NCBI GenBank assembly: GCA_017469335.1
Contig: JAFUGP010000112.1
Location: 17,295 to 81,294 of the forward strand
Length of the DNA: 64,000 bases
Reading direction: 5' to 3'
Origin: Succinivibrio sp.
Lineage (GTDB): Bacteria > Pseudomonadota > Gammaproteobacteria > Enterobacterales > Succinivibrionaceae
Shown: one piece after another, positions 17,405-26,085 of the stretch
Layout of the letters: every line of letters begins with the position of its first letter
How positions within the stretch are numbered: position 1 is the first letter of the stretch
Notes under the pieces: model-generated
What the model saw: only the letters and a program-made list of their open reading frames with translations
Told to the model about the DNA's origin: nothing
The model's database searches: none
Program-made: the position numbers and the translations under genes

Positions 17405-18244
17405 ATGGAACAGACGGATATCTTCGATTTTAGCGATGCCAGCGATAACACCAAGGCGGCGCGGAGCGATTTTGCTCCACCCCTAAATGATCCGCAGGGC
17501 AGTGTCGAGCGCAATCTGTTTTCGGCCATCGCCGACCTGGTGGGTCAGGATAAGGCCGCAGAGATCGACTTTGAACGCAAAATAGATCTCGCCAAACAGA
17601 TGGAACGCGATCACGAAGCGGCCACGCGGGATCTGCGGCAAAAGGCGATAGGCGCCAGCCAGAGCTATACCCAGCTTCTGCAGCTGAGCGGTCGTGTCAA
17701 GGCCGAGTGGACTTTTGAGCAGATCCAGCACGACGAGCTTAATTCTCAGGCCATCAGTGCCGCGCGTTCCTTCTGTGATACCAGCGGCGTGGCGCCGCAG
17801 CGTATCCTGGTGGTAACCGGCAACCCCGGCAGCGGCAAGACCGTGCTGTGCAACGCTCTGGCCAACTATTACATGAAGAATACCGGCAGACGGGTCTGCT
17901 ATACCAGTCTTGCGGCCGTCAAGGAACTCAGGTTCAGTGCCGGCGAGCGCGAAGATGAATTCACCGGTTTGCGCTTTGGGGAGTACCGCGCTCTGGTGGA
18001 GTGCGCTCTGCTTATCATCGATCCCCTGGTGTTGGGCAATACCCCTCTGACTCCCTTTGAGAACAGAGTGCTCTGCAGACTGTGCACGCAGCATTATGAG
18101 CACGGCGGAGAGTTGGTGCTTACTCTCCCCAAGGTCGGTGCCACGGTTAACGAATACATGGAACTTTACTGTGCCGATGCCCTGCACAGCTACGAGGGCA
18201 TGCGGGCCGATCTGTTAGGCGAGAGCCGCCGCAACAAGTGGTAG
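17405..18244 (+). CDS. DnaC/IstB-like P-loop protein with degenerate hydrolysis residues
   Basis: 279 residues from the ATG at 17405. The central and C-terminal parts resemble helicase loader DnaC: a WTFEQIQ segment, Walker A GNPGSGKT (139-146), and a Walker-B-like strand LLIIDP (202-207). In DnaC the latter reads LLVIDE with the catalytic glutamate; here it is proline. The sensor I segment, LTNSN in DnaC, is LTLPK here, so the sensor asparagine is also missing. The N-terminal 100 residues are hydrophilic and unlike E. coli DnaC. ATP binding looks possible and hydrolysis doubtful. It sits 4 bp before ruvX and probably shares its transcript. A role in replication or recombination is inference. 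Confidence 0.65.
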   Translation: MEQTDIFDFSDASDNTKAARSDFAPPLNDPQGSVERNLFSAIADLVGQDKAAEIDFERKIDLAKQMERDHEAATRDLRQKAIGASQSYTQLLQLSGRVKAEWTFEQIQHDELNSQAISAARSFCDTSGVAPQRILVVTGNPGSGKTVLCNALANYYMKNTGRRVCYTSLAAVKELRFSAGEREDEFTGLRFGEYRALVECALLIIDPLVLGNTPLTPFENRVLCRLCTQHYEHGGELVLTLPKVGATVNEYMELYCADALHSYEGMRADLLGESRRNKW

Positions 18245-18248
18245 CGTC

Positions 18249-18671
18249 ATGGCCCGGGTACTTGCTTTTGATTTTGGCTTAAACCATATCGGCGTGGCCT
18301 GCGGGGAGAGCACTTTAGGCACGGCCTCACCGCTGCCCTCGCTCAACGCCCGCGACGGCGTCCCTGATGAGGGCAGACTGACCGCGCTCAAAAGGGAATG
18401 GCAGCCCGAGCTCATAGTGGTCGGGCTGCCCTTGAATGCCGACGGCAGCGAACAGCCCATCACCCTTAAGGCCCGCGAGTTTGCCGTTTATGTGGAGCGG
18501 GTACTGCAACTTAAAGTGGTGCTGGAGGATGAGCGGCTGACCTCCAAAGCGGCCAAGGAAGAACTTTTTGAGAGGGGCGGGTATCAGGCGCTGACAGGAC
18601 GCAGGGGAAAGGAGCGCATTGACTCGCTCAGTGCGATGCTCATTTTGGAGCAGTATTTCAGGCAGGTGTAG
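18249..18671 (+). CDS. ruvX: Putative pre-16S rRNA nuclease / Holliday junction resolvase-like YqgF
   Basis: 140 residues, typical YqgF length. RNase H-like fold protein needed for 16S rRNA 5' maturation in E. coli. The first acidic residue is in LAFDFGLNHIGVA (residues 4-16), the second in VVLEDERLTSKAA, and the last in RRGKERIDSLSAMLIL. The usual upstream neighbour yqgE is absent; a DnaC-like gene is there instead. A YqcC-like gene begins directly after the stop. Confidence 0.92.
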   Translation: MARVLAFDFGLNHIGVACGESTLGTASPLPSLNARDGVPDEGRLTALKREWQPELIVVGLPLNADGSEQPITLKAREFAVYVERVLQLKVVLEDERLTSKAAKEELFERGGYQALTGRRGKERIDSLSAMLILEQYFRQV

Positions 18672-18672
18672 G

Positions 18673-18999
18673 ATGGCAGCCGAGAGGCAGGAACTCAGCG
18701 CGCTGCTTGAGGCGGTGGAACAAAGTCTCAAGGAGTGCGGCTTATGGGGAGGGGCTGACAAAAGACCTCCGAGCGAGGCGTTTTTAAGTCAGACCCCCTT
18801 TTTTCTGGACACCATGCAGCTGCACGAATGGCTGGAGTACCTGCTGCTGCCAAAGCTTAGGGAGCTTAACGACAGCGGAGGGGACCTGCCGCGGGGACTC
18901 TTGGTGCATACCTTAGCCGAGGAGTACTACCGTGGACGCTGGCAGGAACTGCGCAGTCTGTTGCGCTCATTGCGCCGCCTGGACGCCTTTTTGGCCTGA
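18673..18999 (+). CDS. YqcC-like protein (DUF446)
   Basis: 108 residues from the ATG at 18673, one base after the ruvX stop; a frame opening 18 codons earlier lies inside ruvX. The TPFFLDTMQLHEWLEYLLLPKL segment matches the conserved core of E. coli YqcC (TQPFFMDTMEPLEWLQWVLIP). It is an all-helical small protein with no known activity, likely co-transcribed with ruvX. Confidence 0.8.
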   Translation: MAAERQELSALLEAVEQSLKECGLWGGADKRPPSEAFLSQTPFFLDTMQLHEWLEYLLLPKLRELNDSGGDLPRGLLVHTLAEEYYRGRWQELRSLLRSLRRLDAFLA

Positions 19000-19011
19000 T
19001 TGGCGCGGATA

Positions 19012-19041
19012 TTGCAGAGTTTAGCGGGAACATCTTATAAT
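19012..19041 (+). promoter_or_regulatory. Sigma-70-type promoter upstream of flhA
   Basis: -35 TTGCAG (19012-19017) and -10 TATAAT (19036-19041) with an 18-bp spacer. The transcript would begin near 19048, just before a hairpin in the flhA leader. No sigma-28 or sigma-54 consensus was found here. Confidence 0.6.
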
Positions 19042-19054
19042 CTAAAGAGTTTGT

Positions 19055-19084
19055 CAGGTAGCAAAAAACCTGTGACATTTTTTT
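19055..19084 (+). terminator. Terminator-like hairpin directly before flhA
   Basis: CAGGT-agcaaaaa-ACCTG (19055-19072) is followed within a few bases by seven T (19078-19084). It lies downstream of the flhA promoter, so it would act as an attenuator of flhA as well as ending read-through from the yqcC-like gene. Confidence 0.5.
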
Positions 19085-21320
19085 GACGGATACAGAAGTG
19101 GCAGAGTCCGGAGCCTTAAGCAAGTTCAAAATGCCGGCCGCCTTAAGCACGTTTTTCGGCCGGGCCAAAGCCAACCCGCGGGTAGCCAAGGGGCTGGAGA
19201 TAGGCAATACCGCCTTCCAGCGCGTGCGGGTGATGAAGCTGGGCACCCCGATCCTGGTATTGTGTGCCCTCTCCATGATCACGCTGCCTCTGCCGCCGAC
19301 TCTGCTGGACATCCTGTTTTCCTTCAACATTTCGCTGTCCATGATTGTGCTCTTGGTGGCGATCTACTCTCAAAAACCGCTGGATTTCGGCTCCTTTCCT
19401 ACCGTATTGCTGCTTACCACCATTTTGCGCCTGTCGCTGAACGTGGCCTCTACCCGTGTGATTCTGCTCAACGGTCAGGACGGCACCGCCGCTGCCGGGC
19501 ACGTCATCGAATCCTTCGGCAACGTGGTGATGGGCGGCAGCTATACCGTGGGCATCATCGTGTTCATTATTCTGGTGATCGTGAACTTCGTGGTGGTCAC
19601 CAAGGGCGCCGGACGTATCGCCGAGGTGTCGGCCCGTTTCACCTTAGATGCCATGCCCGGCAAGCAGATGGCCATTGACGCCGATCTCAATGCCGGCATG
19701 ATTGACCAGGATCAGGCCCGCGCCCGCCGCCTGGAAGTTACGGCCGAGGCTGATTTCTACGGCTCCATGGACGGCGCTTCCAAGTTCGTCAAGGGCGACG
19801 CCATAGCCGGTGTGCTCATTTTGTTCATCAACCTCATCGGCGGCATCCTCATCGGTACCATGCAGTACGGTCTGACGGTCGCCGAGAGTGCCCGTATCTA
19901 CACCATTTTGTCCATAGGTGACGGTCTGGTGGCTCAGATCCCCTCGCTGCTGCTGTCCGTGGCGGCGGCCATCATCGTCACCCGTCAGACCGGCTCACAG
20001 GATGAAATGGGGCAGCAGGTGTTGGGCGAGCTCTTGGGCAAGCCCAAGACTTTGTTCATTGTGGCCGGTATTCTGGGTACCATGGGCATAGTGCCCGGCA
20101 TGCCGCACTTCGCCTTTCTCACCCTGGCTTCATTGTGCGGCGGCATCGGTTATTACATGAAGAAGCGTCAGGAACGGGAGGCGGCCATCGCGGCGGCGGC
20201 CCCGCCCAAAGAAGGCGCTCCCGGAACACCGGGCGCACCCGAGCAGAAGGAGTTGTCCTGGGATGACGTCTCCGAGGTGGACGTGATCGGCCTGGAGGTA
20301 GGTTACCGTCTCATCCCCATGGTGGACAAGACCCAGGGCGGCGAGCTGCTCAACCGCGTCAAGGGCGTGCGCAAGAAGCTCTCGCAGGATCTGGGTTTTT
20401 TGATCCCGCCGGTGCATATCCGCGACAACCTCGACCTTGGTCCTAATTTTTACCGGATCACCGTGATGGGAGTGACCTTCGGCGAGTCAGAGGTGCAGCC
20501 TGACCGGGACATGGCCATCAACCCAGGTCAGGTGTTCGGAGAGATTCAGGGCTTAAAGGGCAAAGATCCGGCCTTCGGTCTTGATGCCATCTGGATCGCC
20601 AAGCCCGATAACGACAAGGCCTTGAGTCTTGGATACACCGTGGTGGACTGCGCCACGGTCATCGCCACCCACCTCTCGCAGATCCTGGTCAACAACTGCG
20701 CCTCGCTGCTGGGACAGGAGGAAGTGCAGAATATTCTTGACATCGTGGCCAAGAGTCAGCCCAAGCTGGTGAACGGTCTGGTGCCGGCGGTGGTGAACCT
20801 GGGCCTGCTTACCCATATCCTGCAGAATCTGCTCAATGAAGGCGTGCCGGTGCGGGACATGCGCACCATCCTGGAAACCCTGGTGGAGTACGCTCCGCGC
20901 AGTCAGGATCCCGAGGTGCTTACCGCGGCCTGCCGCATCGGCCTGAGGCGGCTCATCATCCAGGACATCATGGGCGGCGAGAATCTCATTCCGGTCATTA
21001 CCTTAGCCCCGGACTTAGAGCGCGTGCTGACCAAGTCGCTGGAGACCGGCGGAGCCGAAGGCGTGGGCATCGAGCCTGGTCTGGCCGACCGTCTGCAGAA
21101 GTCGCTCATGGAAGCTGCCACCAATCAGGAGATGGAGGGCGAGCCTGCGTTGCTTTTGACCTCCGGCATTCTGCGTTCCACCTTGGCTCGCTTTGTCAAG
21201 AACACCATCCCGGCTTTAAAGGTGCTGTCCTATCAGGAAATCCCCGACGACAAGCAGATCAAGATTGTCACAGTGGTGGGCGGAGCCAATCAAAATCAAC
21301 CAAATATGCAGCTCCGCTAG
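19083..21320 (+). CDS. flhA: Flagellar type III export apparatus protein FlhA
   Basis: 745 residues if started at the TTG at 19083; the start is uncertain because that codon lies in a terminator-like T-tract without Shine-Dalgarno. Alternatives are GTG 19098 and ATG 19131. FlhA is the large membrane subunit of the flagellar export gate. Eight membrane helices fill the first half, with GSFPTVLLLTTILRLSLNVASTR and the FHIPEP-like loop RFTLDAMPGKQMAIDADLNAG. The cytoplasmic half carries a proline/alanine-rich linker near residues 365-385. It heads the polar flagellar cluster and is followed by flhF. Confidence 0.95.
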   Translation: MTDTEVAESGALSKFKMPAALSTFFGRAKANPRVAKGLEIGNTAFQRVRVMKLGTPILVLCALSMITLPLPPTLLDILFSFNISLSMIVLLVAIYSQKPLDFGSFPTVLLLTTILRLSLNVASTRVILLNGQDGTAAAGHVIESFGNVVMGGSYTVGIIVFIILVIVNFVVVTKGAGRIAEVSARFTLDAMPGKQMAIDADLNAGMIDQDQARARRLEVTAEADFYGSMDGASKFVKGDAIAGVLILFINLIGGILIGTMQYGLTVAESARIYTILSIGDGLVAQIPSLLLSVAAAIIVTRQTGSQDEMGQQVLGELLGKPKTLFIVAGILGTMGIVPGMPHFAFLTLASLCGGIGYYMKKRQEREAAIAAAAPPKEGAPGTPGAPEQKELSWDDVSEVDVIGLEVGYRLIPMVDKTQGGELLNRVKGVRKKLSQDLGFLIPPVHIRDNLDLGPNFYRITVMGVTFGESEVQPDRDMAINPGQVFGEIQGLKGKDPAFGLDAIWIAKPDNDKALSLGYTVVDCATVIATHLSQILVNNCASLLGQEEVQNILDIVAKSQPKLVNGLVPAVVNLGLLTHILQNLLNEGVPVRDMRTILETLVEYAPRSQDPEVLTAACRIGLRRLIIQDIMGGENLIPVITLAPDLERVLTKSLETGGAEGVGIEPGLADRLQKSLMEAATNQEMEGEPALLLTSGILRSTLARFVKNTIPALKVLSYQEIPDDKQIKIVTVVGGANQNQPNMQLR

Positions 21321-21368
21321 CAGTTTTTGGCTCAATTACTGGTTCTGAGCTTCTAAGTTCTGATAATA

Positions 21369-21377
21369 TGGCATAAT
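21369..21377 (+). promoter_or_regulatory. Possible extended -10 promoter for flhF
   Basis: TGGCATAAT (TGn plus CATAAT) lies about 85 bp before flhF in the AT-rich 140-bp flhA-flhF gap. No clear -35 is visible. Confidence 0.35.
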
Positions 21378-21460
21378 TTTTTAGTGACTTAAGCTTAATT
21401 TTTTAATTACGGCGCAGTGAAAAATGTCCGCGCGTTTTTAGCTGAGCAGCTTGGAATATT

Positions 21461-23008
21461 ATGAAATTAAAACGCTTTGTGGCTCCGGATATGCGCACGG
21501 CACTGGCTCAAATCAAAGAAGAGCTGGGCTCTGAGGCCGTGATCATGTCCAACAAGCGCACCAAAACCGGGGTGGAGATTATCGCTGGGGTGGATAAGGT
21601 CGCCTCAGCGCCCGCCCCGTCTGCTGCTGCAGCGGCGCAATCGCCCATCACCGCCCGGGCCCGGGAAAGCGACAGCCCCTTAAACCGCTATCTCAAAGAT
21701 GACGAGGTCACTTTAGGCCGGCCTTCCGGAGCCAGAGCCGGTGCAGCGTCCGCAGCACAGACTGATGTCAGGCGTACCCAGGCGGCGGGGCTCGCCGCAG
21801 GGAGCAGTGAAGGTGCCGCACACTCTTCTGCGGGTGGCAAGAACGAGAATTTCGCGCGCAGCCTGCTGGAGATCCTGGAACGTCAAAAAAATGACGAAAA
21901 AGAAGCTGCTGAGCCGCCTGCCGGACGGGGAAGCGTCAAAAAATCGGCGCCTGCGCCACTGGCCGAGCAAAGCGGTCTCAAGGAACTCATCGACCGGGAA
22001 CTCAAAGCGCGACAGGAGGAACTGGAACGTACCGAGAAGGTACACGGCATCAGTTCCTACGCCGAACCGGCCACTGCGGGAACGGCTTTGGATCCCGGCA
22101 CCGCCGCCAATTTAGGCAGCATGCGTCAGGAAATTGACGAAATCAGAAAGCTGCTGCAGTTTCAACTGGCCGGACTTATGCATGACTCGCTCTCGCGCGA
22201 GCAGCCGGTCAAGGCCATGGTGCGCAGGCTGCTCTCCTCCTCGGGCTTTGACGAGACCATCGCCGCGCAGCTCAGCGAGGGTATTGAGGCAGATGCCTCG
22301 TTTAATTTTGCCTGGCGTGAATTGGCCGAGGTGCTGGAGCGCGCCATCAAGGTCGGTGAAGATGAGATCATCACCGACGGCGGTGTGATCACCTTAATCG
22401 GTCCTGCCGGTGTAGGCAAAACCACCACCTTGGCCAAACTCGCCGCCCGCTTCGTCATGAATTACGGCCCCGACAAGGTCGCCATCGTCACGGCCGACCA
22501 CTACCGGATCGGCGCCATCGATCAGGTTAAAACCTACGGGCGCATCATGGGGTGCGCGGCCTTTGCGGTCAAGTCTCTCAATGAATTGCCCGAGATGCTC
22601 TACTCACTCAGGGACAAGAGTCTGGTGCTGGTGGATACCGCCGGGGTGGGACTGAGCGATGAGCGCTTTGGCACACAACTTGCACAGCTCAAAATGCAGT
22701 CCAAGCTGAAGCTCAAGCACTATCTGGTGCTGCCGGCCACCGCGCAGCGGCGGGTGCTCGAACAGGCCTACGGGCACTTTTCCGATGTCGGTCTCAAAGG
22801 CGTCATCCTCACCAAGATAGATGAGAGCTCCAGCCTAGGCGATGCCCTTTCATTGTGTCTTAAGCATGATCTGGTGCTCAGCTACGTGACTGACGGTCAG
22901 CGCGTCCCCGAGGATCTCAGCGTGCCCGAGCCCAAGGGACTGGCCCTGCGGGCTTTGTCGGCGGTGGAAAACGACGCGGCGCAGTCCGCCTTTGAGGCGC
23001 AGAATTGA
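21461..23008 (+). CDS. flhF: Flagellar SRP-like GTPase FlhF
   Basis: 515 residues. FlhF is an SRP-family GTPase that marks the pole for flagellar assembly. The N-terminal basic B domain begins MKLKRFVAPDMRTALAQIKEELG. A long Ala/Ser-rich, low-complexity stretch covers about 50-150. The NG domain has GPAGVGKTTTLAKLAA near 312-327, DHYRIGAIDQV, LVDTAG and TKIDES. The position between flhA and flhG is the standard polar-flagellum order. Confidence 0.96.
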   Translation: MKLKRFVAPDMRTALAQIKEELGSEAVIMSNKRTKTGVEIIAGVDKVASAPAPSAAAAAQSPITARARESDSPLNRYLKDDEVTLGRPSGARAGAASAAQTDVRRTQAAGLAAGSSEGAAHSSAGGKNENFARSLLEILERQKNDEKEAAEPPAGRGSVKKSAPAPLAEQSGLKELIDRELKARQEELERTEKVHGISSYAEPATAGTALDPGTAANLGSMRQEIDEIRKLLQFQLAGLMHDSLSREQPVKAMVRRLLSSSGFDETIAAQLSEGIEADASFNFAWRELAEVLERAIKVGEDEIITDGGVITLIGPAGVGKTTTLAKLAARFVMNYGPDKVAIVTADHYRIGAIDQVKTYGRIMGCAAFAVKSLNELPEMLYSLRDKSLVLVDTAGVGLSDERFGTQLAQLKMQSKLKLKHYLVLPATAQRRVLEQAYGHFSDVGLKGVILTKIDESSSLGDALSLCLKHDLVLSYVTDGQRVPEDLSVPEPKGLALRALSAVENDAAQSAFEAQN

Positions 23009-23024
23009 GTTGAAGGACTAAAAG

Positions 23025-23855
23025 ATGAGTAACGCAAACAGGAGAGTGAAGGTCATAACCGTCACCGGCGGCAAAGGCGGGGTGGGCAAATCCAGCGTAT
23101 CCTTGAATCTGGCGGTGGCGCTGTGTCAGCAGGGCAAGAAAGTGCTGCTCTTTGATGCCGATCTGGGGTTGGCCAACATTGACGTGATGCTGGGACTTAA
23201 GGTCAAGCAGAACTTAGGTCATGTGCTCAAGGGTGAGTGTGAGCTGCAGGATATTCTGCAGACGGGACCGCAGGGACTGAGAATAGTGCCGGCCTCCTCA
23301 GGTCTTAAGGAAATGGCCGAATTGTCCATCGAACAGCACGCCGGGCTCATCCGGGCTTTTTCCAGTCTCAGGGAAGATTTTGATTTTCTCATTGTGGACA
23401 CGGCGGCCGGCATCTCCGACATGGTGCTCTCTTTTTGCCGGGCCGCGCAGGATGTGCTGATGGTGGTGTGCAATGAACCCACCTCGGTAGCCGATGCCTA
23501 TGCCCAGATGAAGGTGCTCTCCAATGATTACGGGGTCAAGAAGTTCAAAATCATCGGCAATCAGCTGCATTCCTTGGAAGAGGGCAAGATCATGTACCAG
23601 AAACTGGTGATGGTCGCCGAGCGTTTTTTGGATGTTACCCTGGAGCTGGTGGCCTGCGTGCCGGCGGATATGAACATGCGCAAGGCCATACGCCAGCGCA
23701 GCTGCGTGGTGGAAGCCTTCCCCAATTCACCGGCGTCCCACGTCTTCAAGGTGTTGGCCACTTCCATCATGCGCTGGCCGGTGCCGGAGGTCGCGGGTGG
23801 TCATTTGGAATTTTTTGTAGAAAATTTAGTAAGTCACAACTCAAAGGCGGGCTGA
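23025..23855 (+). CDS. flhG: MinD-like flagellar number regulator FlhG (FleN)
   Basis: 276 residues. ParA/MinD-family ATPase that limits flagellar number by antagonising FlhF. The deviant Walker A is in TGGKGGVGKSSVSLNLAVAL (residues 14-33), and DADLGLANIDVMLG and DTAAGISD follow. It starts 16 bp after flhF with AAGGACTAAAAG upstream. The next gene, fliA, has its own promoter. Confidence 0.95.
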   Translation: MSNANRRVKVITVTGGKGGVGKSSVSLNLAVALCQQGKKVLLFDADLGLANIDVMLGLKVKQNLGHVLKGECELQDILQTGPQGLRIVPASSGLKEMAELSIEQHAGLIRAFSSLREDFDFLIVDTAAGISDMVLSFCRAAQDVLMVVCNEPTSVADAYAQMKVLSNDYGVKKFKIIGNQLHSLEEGKIMYQKLVMVAERFLDVTLELVACVPADMNMRKAIRQRSCVVEAFPNSPASHVFKVLATSIMRWPVPEVAGGHLEFFVENLVSHNSKAG

Positions 23856-23878
23856 GAGGCACACAAACTTTTGATAAA

Positions 23879-23907
23879 TTGTGTTAAAATCAAGGCGGTA
23901 TTATAAT
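23879..23907 (+). promoter_or_regulatory. Sigma-70-type promoter for fliA
   Basis: -35 TTGTGT (23879-23884) and a perfect -10 TATAAT (23902-23907) with 17-bp spacing, in an AT-rich gap after flhG. A small TTGCTT/AAGCAA hairpin follows at about 23910-23924. Confidence 0.6.
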
Positions 23908-23940
23908 AATTGCTTAAAAAGCAAATAGTTAGTTCCTAAC

Positions 23941-23959
23941 ATGCCCTGCAGGGCATTTT
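23941..23959 (+). terminator. Palindrome with T-run just before fliA
   Basis: ATGCCC-TGCA-GGGCAT (23941-23956) leads into a run of five T. Its shape is that of an intrinsic terminator, but it lies downstream of the fliA promoter and only about 10 bp before the start codon, where it would mask or replace the ribosome-binding site. Confidence 0.45.
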
Positions 23960-23968
23960 TAGGTTGGG

Positions 23969-24709
23969 ATGGCAGGAATGTTGAACGGCGCAAAGGTATA
24001 CCAGGCTGCATCACGCGATCAGATGAGCAGCAAGGTAGAGCAGTACGCTCCCATGGTCAAGCGCATCGCCCTGCATCTCAAGGCCCGCTTACCGCCTAAC
24101 GTTGAACTGGATGATTTGATTCAGTCCGGCATGATCGGTCTGCTGGATGCTCTGGCGCATTACGAAGAAGGACATGGCGCCAGTTTTGAGACCTATGCCA
24201 CCATCCGCGTGCGCGGCGCCATGATAGACGAGATGAGACAGTCTGACTGGGCACCGCGTTCCGTGCATCAGAGCACCCGGCAGATTGCCGATGCCATCAA
24301 CCGCCTCTCGCACCGCTTAGGTCGCGAACCGCGTGACACCGAGATTGCCGCCGAACTTAATGTTACGTTGGAGCGCTATCAGCAGATGCTGATGGAATCC
24401 TCGACCTCGCAGATGATTGGGATTGAGGATCTGGGGGTGACCGAAGATGTTATCTCCGACAGTGACAACAACCATAATGACAAACTCTTTGAGCTTTTGG
24501 CGTCGGTTAAGTTCAAACAGGCTCTGGCCGTGGCCATTTCCAAACTGCCGCAGCGCGAGCAGTATGTGCTGTCGCTGTACTATGACGAGGAGTTGAACCT
24601 CAAGGAAATCGGCCGGGTGTTGGAACTGAGCGAGTCGCGGGTCTGTCAGATCATGTCTCAGTCCATGGCCAGACTGAGGGCGGCCTTGAAAGACTGGCGG
24701 GAGCGCTGA
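23969..24709 (+). CDS. fliA: Flagellar sigma factor FliA (sigma-28)
   Basis: 246 residues from ATG 23969; a second ATG at 23978 is also possible. FliA directs RNA polymerase to late flagellar and chemotaxis genes. Region 2 reads LDDLIQSGMIGLLDAL and FETYATIRVRGAMIDEMRQSDWAPR; region 4 ends with LNLKEIGRVLELSESRVCQI. In polar flagellates it stands before cheY, as here. The unusual leader hairpin upstream is listed separately. Confidence 0.96.
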   Translation: MAGMLNGAKVYQAASRDQMSSKVEQYAPMVKRIALHLKARLPPNVELDDLIQSGMIGLLDALAHYEEGHGASFETYATIRVRGAMIDEMRQSDWAPRSVHQSTRQIADAINRLSHRLGREPRDTEIAAELNVTLERYQQMLMESSTSQMIGIEDLGVTEDVISDSDNNHNDKLFELLASVKFKQALAVAISKLPQREQYVLSLYYDEELNLKEIGRVLELSESRVCQIMSQSMARLRAALKDWRER

Positions 24710-24928
24710 GCTGAAAGACAATATATGTGCCAGACTTAGGTCATTTCTTGAGATGAGGCTCAAAAAATAACTTTATTTGTCTGTCTGGGGTGCTGATTAG
24801 TATATTTTGCTAGGCTGGTTATAGTATACAGTTTGTTTTTCTGGAATAATTCATGCGGGTCTGTATGGGTCGGCCTGGAAAACATGAACAAATCCAACGT
24901 CTACAGATAAATTTGTGAGGAGACTATC

Positions 24929-25312
24929 GTGGACAAAAACATCAAGATTTTAATTGTTGATGACTTTTCCACAATGCGGCGCATCATCAAGAACTTGTTG
25001 CGCGATCTGGGATTCAACAACACCCACGAGGCTGATGACGGCGCCACGGCCCTGCCCATGCTGGAGGCCGGTGACTTCCAGTTCGTCGTTACCGACTGGA
25101 ACATGCCGATCATGCAGGGCATTGACCTGTTGCGCAATATCCGCAAGAGTCCCAAGCTGAAGGCTCTGCCGGTGCTGATGGTGACCGCCGAGGCCAAGCG
25201 CGATCAGATTGTGGAGGCCGCTAAGGCCGGTGTGAACGGCTATATTGTCAAGCCTTTTACTGCCGCCACTCTTAAAGCCAAACTGGATAAGATATTTGAG
25301 CGTTTCGAATAA
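24929..25312 (+). CDS. cheY: Chemotaxis response regulator CheY
   Basis: 127 residues from a GTG preceded by GAGGAG. Single receiver domain: acidic pair D11 D12, phospho-acceptor D56 in VTDWNMP, T in MVTAEA, and K in YIVKPF. Phosphorylated by CheA, it binds FliM to change flagellar rotation. The 220-bp gap to fliA contains AT-rich sequence but no promoter I can defend. cheZ follows after 12 bp. Confidence 0.96.
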   Translation: MDKNIKILIVDDFSTMRRIIKNLLRDLGFNNTHEADDGATALPMLEAGDFQFVVTDWNMPIMQGIDLLRNIRKSPKLKALPVLMVTAEAKRDQIVEAAKAGVNGYIVKPFTAATLKAKLDKIFERFE

Positions 25313-25324
25313 GGAACAGCGTCG

Positions 25325-26068
25325 ATGACTGACGAAGCGGGCATGCTTACCGTAGAAGAGCTCGAGGACATCCGTGACTTATTGGAAACAGGCATGCAGG
25401 ATGAAGCCGAGGATCGTCTGGTGCAGCTGGCCGGACGGTTAAAGCAGAATTCCGTGTATTCCCAGGTCGGCGAGCTGACCCGTGATCTGCATAACGCCCT
25501 CACCGATTTTGTAGATGACGACCGGCTGCGCGTGATTGCCAACGTGGAGATGCCGGATGCTTCCGAGCGTCTGAAGTACATTATTTCCATGACCAGCGAT
25601 GCGGCTACCAAGACTCTGGATGCGGTGGATAATTGCGAGCCCATGCTGCATACCCTGATGGAGACCATCGACAATCTGCTGCCGGCCTGGAAAGAGCTGA
25701 TGAACGGGAAAATTGACCGTTACACTTTTGTGGCTTTATGTCATAAGGTCGATAACCTCATAGAGAAGACCCAGAACAGTGCCAATGATCTGTCAGCGCA
25801 GCTCAATGCCATCATGATGGCACAGGATTATCAGGACCTGACCGGGCAGATGATTCAGAAGGTCATCAAACTGGTCACCGAGGTCGAGGACAGACTGGTA
25901 GGATTTTTGGTCTCCTTTGGCAAGCCGCAGGATGACGAAGAGCAAAAAGGAATTCACCAGGGCGGCGTCGAAGTTGAAGGCCCGCTGATGGAACAGGAAA
26001 AACAGGCGCCCGCCGTGGCAGCCTCGCAGGATGACGTTGATGACCTGCTGGCTTCACTGGGCTTCTGA
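25325..26068 (+). CDS. cheZ: CheY-P phosphatase CheZ
   Basis: 247 residues. Long helical hairpin protein; the active segment AQDYQDLTGQMIQKVI supplies the Asp and Gln that attack CheY phosphate. The C-terminal peptide DDVDDLLASLGF is the CheY-binding tail. It stands between cheY and cheA in a tight operon (12 and 17 bp gaps). Confidence 0.95.
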   Translation: MTDEAGMLTVEELEDIRDLLETGMQDEAEDRLVQLAGRLKQNSVYSQVGELTRDLHNALTDFVDDDRLRVIANVEMPDASERLKYIISMTSDAATKTLDAVDNCEPMLHTLMETIDNLLPAWKELMNGKIDRYTFVALCHKVDNLIEKTQNSANDLSAQLNAIMMAQDYQDLTGQMIQKVIKLVTEVEDRLVGFLVSFGKPQDDEEQKGIHQGGVEVEGPLMEQEKQAPAVAASQDDVDDLLASLGF

Positions 26069-26085
26069 ATGACGGAGAAGATGAG

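Noticed and set aside
24710..24928. Sigma-28 or sigma-54 promoter before cheY
   Set aside because: No GCCGATAA-type or GG-N10-GC-type element could be placed; only AT-rich sequence is present.
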